The position numbers and the translations under genes were made by a program. Of a DNA stretch of 64,000 bases, positions 11,745 to 22,191 are shown in pieces. The notes beneath the pieces are model-generated. The model did not search any database, was not told where the DNA came from, and saw only the letters and a list, made by a program, of their open reading frames with translations. Positions within the stretch are counted from its first letter, which is position 1, and every line of letters begins with the position of its first letter. This stretch comes from Xestospongia bergquistia (Eukaryota; Porifera; Demospongiae; Haplosclerida; Petrosiidae). Where the stretch lies: positions 4,342,501-4,406,500 of the forward strand of contig OZ014412.1 of assembly GCA_963965975.1 (NCBI GenBank), given 5' to 3'.

Positions 11745-12595
11745 TGACTGTACTAACTCCATGTTAGTGTGTTATTGTTTTTATTACATGCGTTTTTTTA
11801 CTTATGCAGAGATTTAATTTATTTTTATACCTTTTATAAAAACATATATATTGTGACAAACAAACAATAGAATAATAAACACATTACCAGCTGTAAATGA
11901 ACTTACACCAACCTGCTATATAAACAGTACAAATACACACTAACTGTAGTAATTGTGTATATATTACTTCATGTATTAGTGTACTATAACTTAATGTACA
12001 TGGTGTATACTTGTATATCCTCTTTATGACAATTTGATTTTGCTCTTATCTTTGTAGTCATCCTTGTACGAGTTAACTTATAATTCATTATTAGACAGAC
12101 ATGTGACTTAAAGCAATGTATGCTTTATTATAATAATGACTTTATTCAATATACAGTATAAGTGAATATGATTTAATAATTAATTATAAGTCATATTGAA
12201 TTATTTTCAAATATACATATTAACAAATTCAATCATTATACATTAAACATAGTTTGTAGTAATTTTGTTGAAAACTATGCACAAATTATATCTCTTTTCA
12301 AAAAGTAATTAGAATCATTTGTATGTATGTTGTATGAGTATATTTGGTCAACTGGTCACTTGTCATACTAAAATACAAACTCTATAGTTTTGATAAACTA
12401 TACCACAACTCTCCTTTCACTTAAAGTTCAGTATATGTAACCAGGTATGGATACTAGAAAGAAGAGAGGAGACCAAGAACAGTTTATATACTGACTTTTT
12501 TACATGACATATCAAGTTGTTAACAGCAGCTAGTTTACCTAATGAGATTAGATATAGTTAACTTATAATTTATTATTAGACAGACATGTGTCCCA
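11745..12595. other. AT-rich stretch, no gene seen
   Basis: Short duplicated patches are present; 'gagttaacttataattcatt' near 12068 recurs near 12555. No exon can be supported. Confidence 0.4.
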
Positions 12596-12705
12596 GGTAT
12601 ATGGATATCTCTTAGTATTAAGAGATGTCCATATACCTGGGTCACGTTGTTAATGATATTGAGGTCACCAGCTGTAAATGGACCCTAACTTGCTGACCAA
12701 TTAGA
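12596..12705 (+). pseudogene. Death-domain C-terminal fragment, copy D
   Basis: The bases around 12625-12690 match the region encoding the last helices of the death domain (RCPYTW...LRSPAVN). No N-terminal half is nearby. The segment contains a small inverted duplication of 'ccaggtatatggatatctct' and 'agagatgtccatatacctgg'. It is a rearranged remnant. Confidence 0.55.
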
Positions 12706-12810
12706 GATAGATTAATTGTTATGTTATATAATGTGTTATCATAAGTTGACCATGTGACTATGTGTGTACCAGTGAGTATATTTATATCCTTTTTGTTATT
12801 TTCGGATTTA

Positions 12811-13405
12811 GATATTAACAACTCAATCTAACTAGATTAACTATACTGATGTGACTCCATTACCTAATGGTCCTATTGCTCCACCCACTTTCCTTTCTAC
12901 AGTACCATATACTACAGTAGTACACGAGACACCAAAACCTGGATCTTTGTATTCAATAAATGGACCATCTAATGAGGAATATACCAGACTTAATCATAAT
13001 GTACATGCTGGTACCCAACTTTATGATCATACTCAACATCCTCATTCTCATACTTCAACACCTATTCCACCTATGTATTCTATATTACCTACTAATGGTA
13101 ACATTACAAGTTATATATCATCACCTGACAGTCAGTACTCTACTTTGTCTAATAAAACAAGTGATAAATTAACTATTAAGAGGACAACAGGTCAGTAAAC
13201 TTTACTATATAGTAGATATTATATTATATTTATTATTTTAGAGTTAACTCATAAAGATCTAGTTACTTATGTTGCTCCACATGTAACTACAAAACTACAA
13301 GAGATAGGTACTGCCCTAGTACTAACTCCACCTGAACTAGATGACATTGAAGAGAACCATCAAGGTATTACTGGTGTGTTCCAACTCTGGTATGACACAC
13401 ATTGA
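12811..13405 (+). pseudogene. Receptor gene 2b: tyrosine tail exon spliced to a truncated death domain
   Basis: The tail exon (about 12811-13190) encodes PIAPPTFLSTVPYTTVVHET, then NEEYTRLNHNVHAGTQLYDH and DSQYSTLSNKT. Motifs are VPYTTV and SQYSTL (both fit the ITIM pattern S/I/V/LxYxxL/V) and EYTRL. It splices in phase to the death-domain exon (13242-13405), giving T-E-L-T-H-K-D-L at the junction. This junction shows directly that tail and death domain belong to one protein. Two defects: an in-frame TAG (12831-12833) where the 31.7 kb copy has CAG, and a premature stop after WYDTH that removes the last helices. If the exon begins right after that TAG, the first defect disappears. Confidence 0.65.
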
Positions 13406-13703
13406 ACCCACCTTCTCAATTAAGGTAAGTGACAACAGTTAAATGATAAGAATGTTAATATTTCATTCTATAATAATATCATGGTATTTAATACCATAGT
13501 TGGGTGACCCCAGGCCAAGCCATACTATAATGCTTTAGTTGAGTGACTCGAGCCAGGTCAGATAATTAATTTCTGATTGTTCAAAGCATTTCAATTAGAA
13601 TAGTATATGTACTGCAATTATAGTAACTAAAAGTTATAATGTAGTATGGCTAGAATATGTGCATTTTCATGTAGGAGGTGTTGTGTCAATATGTGTTGTG
13701 GAT

Positions 13704-13762
13704 TTGACACATGCATAGATAGTATAGGTTACGTAGTCTATACTATCTATGACACATGTCAA
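13704..13762. promoter_or_regulatory. Long hairpin upstream of receptor gene 3
   Basis: The arm 'acatgcatagatagtatag' pairs with 'ctatactatctatgacacatg' across a 10-base loop. The full arms are about 24 bases with one mismatch. It ends 11 bases before the conserved promoter motif. It could be cruciform-forming, the remnant of a palindromic insertion, or a regulatory site; the sequence does not decide. Confidence 0.6.
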
Positions 13763-13772
13763 GCAGAACTGA

Positions 13773-13803
13773 AGCCACACCCACATTCAAAATGTATAAA
13801 AGG
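13773..13803 (+). promoter_or_regulatory. TATA promoter of receptor gene 3
   Basis: 'gccacacccacattc' at 13773-13787 is followed by 'tataaaagg' at 13795-13803 and the ATG at 13853. The layout is the same as at 3074-3106. Confidence 0.6.
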
Positions 13804-13852
13804 ACTCAGTCATTCTGGTTTGAATTAAAATACACATGTAAGGTATTTCATT

Positions 13853-14903
13853 ATGAGGATTAGTCGAAAGTAAGTTATGTTATCTCTTACATATATTTAT
13901 TATCCTTTTAGGTTATTTTTGATTGCCTTACTAATACTTGTTGGTGGTATCTCCCCTGTAGGGAATCATTATAGTAAGCCTGTCAATCTGCTTCATCTAT
14001 GTTTTTGGTTTATTGAATGTATTATGTATAGTCAATATATGAAATACTCTTGTATTAACAAAAATAATAAAATAATAAAAAAAATAAAAAAAGCAGTTCG
14101 GTTTGTATGAAAAGCAGTTGTGTTATTCTCCTCCTGACATGCTAATTAAGTTAGGTGAGGGATTTCAGACGCAAGTGTGCCTTCGTCCGTTTTTGTTCAG
14201 GGAAGAGGGGACTTCTCCCAAAAATGCTGCTTACTAATACTACAAAATTGCATGAGCAGTTTCTGGGCAAAAGTTCTTCTCTCCTTTATCTATGTACGAA
14301 GTTTCTCCTAATTTCCCAAGACCCCGTGTTGGACAAATAGAATTTACATCCGACAGTCTAAGGAGAATCTAAACGTTTAAATTTTGAAAGTCTGGTCCTT
14401 ACATAAATATTATATATATCAGATATTACTAAATGTATTTTATCGCAAAATAGATATACTCTTATAAGTTTCGTTTAAATTTGTGTGTAATAGTATTTTT
14501 TTTACTTTGTCTAATATTTGCAGATAGTACACCAACTACTGAAAAGACTGACCCAAGAGGTGTAATTGGAATTTTATTTCTGACTGTTGTCATGTTGTTC
14601 ACAGCCATTGGTAATAATAATCTATATAATAATTAATTTTGTATTAATTTACTCATTTACAGTATCATGTCTTATTATTGTGGTGTTATGTTCAAATAAA
14701 AAAGGTAAGATATTAGTTATATGGAATTATTTGGTAGTTGATAATTGTCAGATGGAAATCCAATTAAATCTGGAGCTTGTACAGAGGTGTCTACTGACTC
14801 GAACCCACATAGGCCACAACAATCTCAAATGGTTATTGGTAAAACTATTAAAGATACAAGACCTTTAAACGAGGAGGTATTTATAATACTAGACATTACT
14901 TGA
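13853..14903 (+). CDS. Receptor gene 3: minimal membrane protein (signal peptide, TM, short tail)
   Basis: Exons 13853-13869 and 13912-13973 encode the signal peptide (MRISRKLFLIALLILVGGIS). Exons 14524-14610 and 14663-14704 encode the TM helix (GVIGILFLTVVMLFTAI then VSCLIIVVLCSNKK). Exon 14752-14876, or to the TGA at 14901-14903, encodes the juxtamembrane part (DGNPIKSGACTEVSTDSN). All phases match. The intron between signal peptide and TM is only 550 bases and contains no ectodomain exon, so the mature ectodomain would be about 20 residues with an N-S-T sequon. This copy keeps a GAG|GTATTT donor, but no tyrosine-tail or death-domain exon follows before the next repeat block. It may therefore end at the TGA. 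It is a clear paralogue of the gene at 3146 without the transposon. Confidence 0.6.
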
Positions 14904-15216
14904 CAACATTTAAAGAGTGTTTGTTTAATTGACAATATTATTCTTATTCACAACCATTTGTCCTGGTATTTAGTTTCATGACACATCTATAACTAACAAT
15001 GAACTCAAGACATTAACAACAGAACAAGATGATAGTCACAGTCATAAGGTTCAGTTATATTAATAATGTGTTGTAACTTTATAATATCAAATCTTAGGAC
15101 ATAAAAGAGAGTGCTATAATTGAAACACTAACAACAGAGCAAACTAATAATTATATATATAACTGTACAAATGTTCAAGTGTGCTAAATATCTAACTAGA
15201 GATCACTAAAATATAC

Positions 15217-15471
15217 TTATTGTAACATTATACATGTTTGATTATTGTTTATTATTTTTGTATCTTCAATATCTGTAGTGTTAATTAATATTAACTTAAT
15301 TTTTGTATTGAAAAAGGAACAATGTGATTTTCCTGAACTAGGTAACACAACTCTATAATGTACTGATACTACTGAAGTATAAAAATTCATGACATTCATG
15401 TTTCTAGTCAAATCAATATTAGTTTTGATTGAACAATTGTCATCAACAAAGTACATATGTATTACTATCAT
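15217..15471 (-). CDS. Possible small membrane or secreted protein exon
   Basis: This minus-strand open frame starts with a hydrophobic stretch (INVILIISMIVIHMYF in the extended frame) and continues through DDNCSIKTNIDLTRNMN and SHCSFFNTKIKLILINTTD. The last part is also found, degraded, near 6105-6180 in the first unit. It could be an exon of a minus-strand partner gene or a chance open frame in AT-rich DNA. No family is recognised. Confidence 0.25.
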   Translation of the reverse strand: MIVIHMYFVDDNCSIKTNIDLTRNMNVMNFYTSVVSVHYRVVLPSSGKSHCSFFNTKIKLILINTTDIEDTKIINNNQTCIMLQ

Positions 15472-15834
15472 TGAAATAATTAAAATAACATTAATGAAAT
15501 ATATTAAGTGATACAGTTATTATTAAAGAATATTGTCCTAACATTTGTCTTGTCATATTATGTTATTTGATGACAAAATACCTAAAGTTGTATTAGTTAA
15601 TGTGGAACATGTCTCATAGTACTAATGAATATATTATCTATTAAAATACCACTAATAATTATAATAGACTATGTATTTAATAATTTGTATAGATTCATGA
15701 TGCTATGCTTATATACATACACATATTTAAATGACTTTCGATAATCTAAATTTCAAATGTTATTTATCTGCTACACACAAAAATAAAAGAATACAAAATA
15801 TAAAAAAATATTAAAAAGCATAACATCTCACTAC

Positions 15835-16053
15835 TGTATTGTTATATTGAGGATATCCAGGTATAGTAATACTAGAGTTAGATGATCCTGCTCCATTTGT
15901 AACAATACCAAGTTAGACAATATCATTAATAGTCAAAACTGTTCCATTAAAATACCAAGTAATACTCACATCAGTATGATCAACTGAAAATTGGTAATGT
16001 GCTAGTTGATAGACTTTAATCTTAGAAGATGTTTTAAATATGAACTGAACAGC
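15835..16053 (-). pseudogene. Ig-like exon of the second-unit minus-strand receptor, with nonsense codon
   Basis: On the minus strand it encodes VYQLAHYQFSVDHTDVSITW, then SSNSSITIPGYPQYNNTVV, aligned with 8904-8690. The first Ig cysteine is replaced by phenylalanine (YQF versus YQC). A TAA (DIV-stop-LGIV) replaces CAA (DIIQLSIV). The acceptor and length are otherwise conserved. No matching TM or YENV tail exon lies downstream on this strand before 14903, so the second-unit partner gene is dead or rearranged. Confidence 0.65.
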
Positions 16054-16330
16054 TATGGCTACACAATAGAAAAGTATAGTAATTAAGAGTTTTCTTGGAG
16101 TAGAATGTTAAGACTAAAATGCTATTAAGCACAAAAAATATATATAACAAGAAAGTATGGTAATTTAGAGTTTTCTCTTTTGATAAAGATACTAAGATCA
16201 AATGTCTTATGTTCTATGAAGGCTTAACAGATTAAAGGAAAATTATATAATTATGAAAATTAAACAAGGTTCACAGTATAGTTATGTCTATCATGTAATT
16301 TCTAAGTTACAGATATATGTAAGAATCATA

Positions 16331-18795
16331 AGAATGAAATAAGATATTGTCACAAATTTACAGGTCTGGTTACTATAGCAACAATACAAATTATGTCTAT
16401 CTTTATCATACTAGTAATGCTATTGTTGTAGGAGTTAGGTGGATAATAAATATGCGAACTTTGACAATAAGAGAAGTGTACTATATTAATATAATCTATT
16501 CATACAATTCTATATCCAGTATGTGCACGTGGGTGTGGTGTTATATGTATATGGTATGACATAGAAATTTAAGATTTTACTGTAAAAAAGACTACAGTGA
16601 TATATCAGTTGTGTTTAACAAACTGTTTGTACATGTTTTAATTTCCTTAGCTTGAATAGGTTCTTATCAATTATACACATTGAGTGAAATATCTAATATA
16701 TAACATAAGTTAGTGAATTATTTATATTTATATTTAACTCAAGTATAAAACAACTATTTGGATGTCAAATAATGCTTTAAATAGTATGTTAGAGTAAGTA
16801 TGACATAGTATTGAGAGTAATAGTTAATCTACTACATATCATTCAATGTACTCCATGATATGCTCAGTAAAAGTAGTTCATATATTTTTATTTGACAACT
16901 TTATATCTATTTAATACTGTTTACAGCTGTGTATTGTTATTCTATATGACATGATATAAAAAGTAATCCCAGAATATGAATAAATAAATACACATCCCAG
17001 TTTTTTATTTTTGTCATTTTATAAGAGGAGCTATTGTTAAAGGTTGTCTTATTTCATTACCTACAGTAGTAACATATACATCATCAGTCAAAGTACATAC
17101 ATAATAGTACCAATGTTAGCAGTAGCATATATCATCAAATTATGTTTACAGTTTAGTCAATAGTTTAGCAATTCTAATCAATACTATACTTCACTAGTTA
17201 CAAACTGGACAGATACACCATCAGTCATAGTATGTACATAATTTTATAGTACATATACACAATACCTCACAATTATGAGTGGAATGATAACATAGATGTT
17301 ACGTACATATCATATGATATTATGTACATATGACATGATATTTCAATGTTATAGTCATTACTATATCTGGTAAAGAATGAAACAGTTAAACTGTAAACAC
17401 AATTTGATGATATATGCTACTCCTTACATTAGTACTATTATGTATATACTTTGACTGATGATGTAATGTCTAGTTTGTAACTAGTGAAGTATAGTATTGA
17501 TTAGAACTATTAAACTACTGACTAAACTGTAAACATAATTTTGACCACAAATGCTAAGATACTATTATGTATATACTTTGACTGATGATGTATCTGTCCA
17601 GTTTGTAACTAGTGAAGTATAGTATTGATTAGAACTATTAAACTGCTGACTAAACTGTAAACACAATTTTGACCACAAATGCTAAGATACTATTATGTAT
17701 ATACTTTGACTGATGATGTATCTGTCCAGTTTGTAACTAGTGAAGTATAGTATTGATTAGAACTATTAAACTACTGACTAAACTGTAAACATAATTTTGA
17801 CCACATATGCTAAGATACTATTATGTATATACTTTGACTGATGATGTATCTGTCCAGTTTGTAACTAGTGAAGTATAGTATTGATTAGAACTATTAAACT
17901 GCTGACTAAATTGTGGACATAATTTTGACCACAAATGCTAAGATACTATTATGTATATACTTTGACTGATGATGTATCTGTCCAGTTTGTAACTAGTGAA
18001 GTATAGTATTGATTAGAACTATTAAACTGCTGACTAAATTGTGGACATAATTTTGACCACAAATGCTAAGATACTATTATGTATATACTTTGACTGATGA
18101 TGTATCTGTCCAGTTTGTAACTAGTGAAGTATAGTATTGATTAGAACTATTAAACTGCTGACTAAATTGTGGACATAATTTTGACCACAAATGCTAAGAT
18201 ACTATTATGTATATACTTTGACTGATGATGTATCTGTCCAGTTTGTAACTAGTGAAGTATAGTATTGATTAGAACTATTAAACTGCTGACTAAACTAATT
18301 TGATGATTTATGCTACTGTTTATGTAGGTATATGTGTGATAGTACTATTGTAATTGGTATACTACTGTTTATATAAAATAAAGCATCCATATAGCAACAT
18401 CTACTATATAATATAACTTCATCATGATATGCTTGGCTGATGACATAACAGTTTAAACATCTCCATATATAGTTTGATAAGGTCAAACTCAGACTAATGA
18501 ACAAGTTATTAAAGCATTTGTTTAGGTGTTTTTATGGTAACTAATTGGCTTATAAGTAGTACTACAGTTACTGAATTATCTGGTCTTTGTTTTATCTACT
18601 GACATTGATGTTATTGTAGTCACTAATCCACTGATCATACTGGCAGTAAAATGACACTTAGTATTGTCATAAAAATTGGTTAGCCAAGAAAAATGGATAA
18701 ATAGATAATTGAACAGATAGTGGAATGGATGGATGAATAGATTGACTAATAGACAAACTAGTATAGAGTCATTACATGTTGATAATAATAATTGT
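16331..18795. repeat. Segmental-duplication block A, copy 2
   Basis: Matches 1-1710 in order and orientation, with small substitutions and the tandem array at 17413-18300 added. No gene is supported here. Its position after an Ig-like minus-strand exon suggests the duplicated unit was [plus receptor, minus Ig receptor, block A]. Confidence 0.8.
17413..18300. repeat. 128-base tandem (satellite) array, about 6-7 units
   Basis: The marker 'ttgaccacaaatgctaagat' (one copy reads 'catatgc') recurs at 17541, 17669, 17797, 17925, 18053 and 18181, giving an exact 128-base period. Units differ at only a few positions. Each contains 'ctgtccagtttgtaactagt', which is one arm of the MITE-like element at 735-1215. 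The other duplicate block carries only about one unit, so the array grew after the segmental duplication. Confidence 0.9.
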
Positions 18796-18945
18796 TTAGC
18801 CATTTACAACCACTGTTAGTATTACCTTGTCCCAGTGATTTATTTCTTCTTTTTTTTATTTTGCACTGTACCATCTCCTACTAATCCACTAACAGATACA
18901 GTCCCTCATCAAGTTATACCTCACTTACTACACATTGGAATATGG
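18796..18945. pseudogene. Scrambled TM-end and tail exons of the minus-type receptor
   Basis: 18797-18845 matches the end of the TM exon at 7009 (minus orientation, 'agtattaccttgtcccagtg'). 18866-18930 matches the tail exon at 6895-6960 but in the opposite orientation (plus strand: TVPSPTNPLTDTVPHQVIP). The two halves of one gene end are now inverted relative to each other, so the copy is non-functional. Confidence 0.65.
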
Positions 18946-20825
18946 AACAGTAACACTACAATGTTTAAAAAACTATAGTGATAATGTTTATTTTTATAAT
19001 TCCATGAATTTATCCACTGCACAATTGTTTACTTTATAACAATGTGATTAGTATATTTGTTATTTGTATTGTATACTTTAAAAAGAGATGGTTTACATAT
19101 GAAAGTTATTTTGATTTATTGCTGACAGAATATTTGTTCTTAAGAATAATATATTATATTAATTACATCATAATGACATATAGTAATAACATATTATTGC
19201 TAGTACTAATATATTTCTATATTTATTTATTATATTACTACAGAAAATTTAAACTTAAAAGTAAATAATGTTTAGTCATTATTTTAAATAGCAATGTTTC
19301 AGTGAAGGAGGTCAAAGTTCAATTCATAAGGTACAATATATTAAACAATAACTATATATCTCCTCACTAACACATATAATCTGTTGATGACTACCTTACT
19401 CTTAAAGATATGTCAAAGACTAGAACAGATTATATCAATAGTCAGCACATGTGTTCTATATAATATGTATCTCCTGTTACTGTTATATCATATTTACTAA
19501 TAAGGTATATCTATATATATTATATCATAGTGTCATAATATATGTTATTAATTATACATAATGTTTGTTTGAAAGTACATAACATTCACATGTTCAGGGA
19601 CTGTGTATCTTTAACAATCAATAGAATGTCATGTTACTAGATGTATATCTTAAAATATCCATATAAATTATATGAGTATATTGTATTCCCACAACAAGTA
19701 TCTGAGACTACAACTAAATCAAAACCATGTAAAGAACAATATGTGTACATTTATAACATGTTTACATAACTATGGATATATATATATATATCAACTGTTT
19801 AGAATGAACAGATATATGATAGTATGAATGAATAGATATAATAATATTTGTTACATGTTGACATATTGTTTTGTTGGAGATGTTCATATAAGTCTTTTGA
19901 ACTGGTTGGTTATTTAACTAATTCATGATCACTTAGTTGGTTTACATGACTAAAATACATTGAAGTGTTGACAATAAATGTTGTTTTAATTATTAATTAC
20001 TATGGAATTGACAGTTAATTAGAGAACATGTACTACATATAGTATAATATGATCTTGACCAATAACAGCATGTACATGTGTGTGTGGGTGTGTGCATACA
20101 TGTAACCTGTACTTATACTTGATATCTACAGCTGCTTTTGGTTTTTAACTCCACTTGTCAATTATTACTATACTCTAACTATTATAACTACCTGGTTATA
20201 GATAACAATATAATAAATGTTAACTAATAAGTATGTTCATTGTCACATTATTTTAAATGGCAATAATTCCTCTTTATTGTTCACACTGATTATATGTATG
20301 TAGTACACCAGTGACATAGTTATAATAGATTAATAAATCCATATATGGTCATACAATATTACCATTTATGGTAATACTATATGACCATATATATAGGTAT
20401 GTTGTATCCTCACAACATGTATCTAAAACTAAAACTAATTACTCAATTGAGAACAATATGTGTACATTTATAACTTGTTTACATAACTATGGATAGGTAT
20501 ATATCAAATGTTTATGTAATGGAAGGATAACACTGTTGCATGTTTGCATAATATTGTTTTTTTGTTCTATAAATTGTTTATTTTTGTTCAAGATTTCCAT
20601 ATTCCCTAGCCAAAAGAACATAAATCAATTACTTATGTAGTGAAGTGGAATACCAATCCTCTAAATGGTTTAGAGTTTAAGTGTTCATAATATGACTTTT
20701 AACTATATTCATAGATCATTAAGAATTTGATGAGATTATAAAGTACATATTATGTATACTCTGTTTCCTGCCAGTAAAAATGTACTATGTTCATATGTGG
20801 CTTCCTAAATCAATGTTAGTGCTAG
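18946..20825. other. AT-rich repeats; no gene seen
   Basis: Holds a tandem duplication (about 19685-19800 and 20398-20520), the duplicate of 9760-10005 at 20635-20872, and a hairpin at 20339-20393. An open frame at 19044-19268 is rich in I, Y and L from AT-rich codons and is not credible as a gene. A short 'gtgtaa' repeat lies at about 20830-20860. Confidence 0.5.
20339..20393. repeat. Inverted repeat (hairpin) of about 24-base arms
   Basis: 'tatatggtcatacaatatta' is followed by 'ggtaatactatatgaccata'. The arms are nearly perfect reverse complements around 'ccatttatgg'. Its function is unknown. Confidence 0.7.
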
Positions 20826-21209
20826 TTAGTGTAAGTGTAAGTGTAAGTGTAAGTATAGTAAACAATTAGACATGTGTCTAAGGATTGATCCAACTAGAAC
20901 AAGTGGTACATCTTCCCATTTCATGTTCGATGGTGATGAAATCCCTCTCTGTAATGATGAAATTGCTTCTTTGATCACATCCTCCCATCCTTCTATTCCA
21001 ACGAAAATGCAGAATGCCTTACAAAGATCGTCTGATGCCTTTAGAAATTCTGCTGGAGTAAATTATTTAGTGAACCAAGTAACAACATCTTCATTTAGTT
21101 GTTCATCAGTGATATTCACATTGTCAAATATTTCACTCCACAGATTTCTTCTTTCACTAGATCTAGAACTAGGAGCAGACAACATTCTTTTACTAGGAGG
21201 AGACGACAT
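20826..21209 (-). pseudogene. Unrecognised minus-strand gene remnant with one internal stop
   Basis: From ATG 21209 the frame reads MSSPPSKRMLSAPSSRSSER, a Ser/Pro/Arg-rich start, then LWSEIFDNVNITDEQLNEDV and WFTK. A TAA follows at about 21063-21065, and the same frame then continues FTPAEFLKASDDLCKAFCIF and GWEDVIKEAISSLQ down to a stop at 20826-20828. The composition stays protein-like across the stop, which suggests a nonsense-mutated gene. Removing a GT...AG stretch around the stop would shift the frame. I recognise no family. The plus-strand open frame over the same DNA is its shadow. Confidence 0.4.
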
Positions 21210-22185
21210 TGCAATGAATATAAAAAGGAGGTTATAACAAATGAACAACTTGTAACATACAGTTCGTTGATGCATGCATTAAGGGTTTAGGGTTTAGTAT
21301 GTATACATGTGCATTGTTTATGTTGTTTAATGATTGATTAATAATAAGTTCTTCGAAAGTGCTAACAATTCTGAACAATTACGATAACTATATTAAATGC
21401 ACGTATACATTAAAAGTGTTGAACTACTTAGTAACCATATTAAATGTATGTACACATTACTTGTGATTAATATTAAGCTTTTCGGTTCTTTCGAACTATG
21501 TGTGAATGTGACCTTTACAATATAATAACCGGTAAGTGTGATATATCCTACAAGAACACAAGGTAACATTTGTCTGAATACACATTAGAACTGATTAGAA
21601 CTATAACAATTTGAAATCCATAACACTTAGTAAAGAATAAATGTGTTTGTGTTTTGTTCTTAGAGAGTTCTATTGTACAGAACTCTTTTCAACAAAACAT
21701 AATTTAATACTCGTAAATTTCAGTGTAACAAAACAAAATTTAACATAGTTTAGTGTACTCATATAATAACTATATCAAATGTATATACTCATTACTTGTG
21801 ATTATTTTGACAAATGTTCTTTCATTGCTAGCACCATATACTAGATTATGTGTGACGAAGTTGCCCAGATTTTGAGACAAGCACAACAGTAAACAAATGT
21901 TACCTTGTGTTCTTGTAGGATTATTATTAATATTATAACACAAGATGAAATAAAACAAATATTATTAATATTTATAACACAACATTAAATAAAACAAATA
22001 TTATTAATATTATTATAACACAACATTAAATTAAACAAATATTATTAATATTATAACACAACATTAAATAAACAAATATTATTAATAATATTATAACACA
22101 ACATTAAATAGAACAAATATTAATTCAATATTATAACACAACATTAAATAAAACAATTATTAATTCAATATTAACCAGTAAATTT
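21210..22185. repeat. Intergenic: dispersed 150-base repeat copy and AT minisatellite
   Basis: 21583-21720 is one copy of the dispersed repeat described at 24612-25850. About 21935-22175 is a minisatellite built on 'ataacacaacattaaataaa' with 'caaatattattaat' spacers, about six units of roughly 40 bases, ending just after the stop of the kinase-like gene. A short 'gggtttagggtttag' lies near 21280. No gene was seen. Confidence 0.7.
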
Positions 22186-22191
22186 AAGCTA

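Noticed and set aside
12960..13172. 70-residue open frame overlapping the receptor tail
   Set aside because: It is a shifted-frame shadow of the tyrosine-tail exon at 12811-13190.
13646..13828. Cysteine-rich 60-residue open frame
   Set aside because: It is generated by the palindrome at 13704-13762 and the promoter motif. Pairing in the hairpin, not coding, explains the sequence.
16347..16559. 70-residue open frame
   Set aside because: Lies within duplicated block A; the corresponding frame at 30-230 is broken, so coding is not conserved.
17413..18300. Array considered as a CRISPR
   Set aside because: The whole 128-base unit is repeated with no variable spacers, and the genome is eukaryotic.
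19044..19268. Hydrophobic 74-residue open frame
   Set aside because: Ile/Tyr/Leu-rich translation of AT-rich DNA, with no paralogue or splice context.
20872..21237. 121-residue plus-strand open frame
   Set aside because: Antisense to the more protein-like minus-strand frame at 20826-21209, and low in credible features.
21280..21297. Telomere-like 'gggtttagggtttag'
   Set aside because: Only two units, internal in the window, so chance or a trivial repeat.
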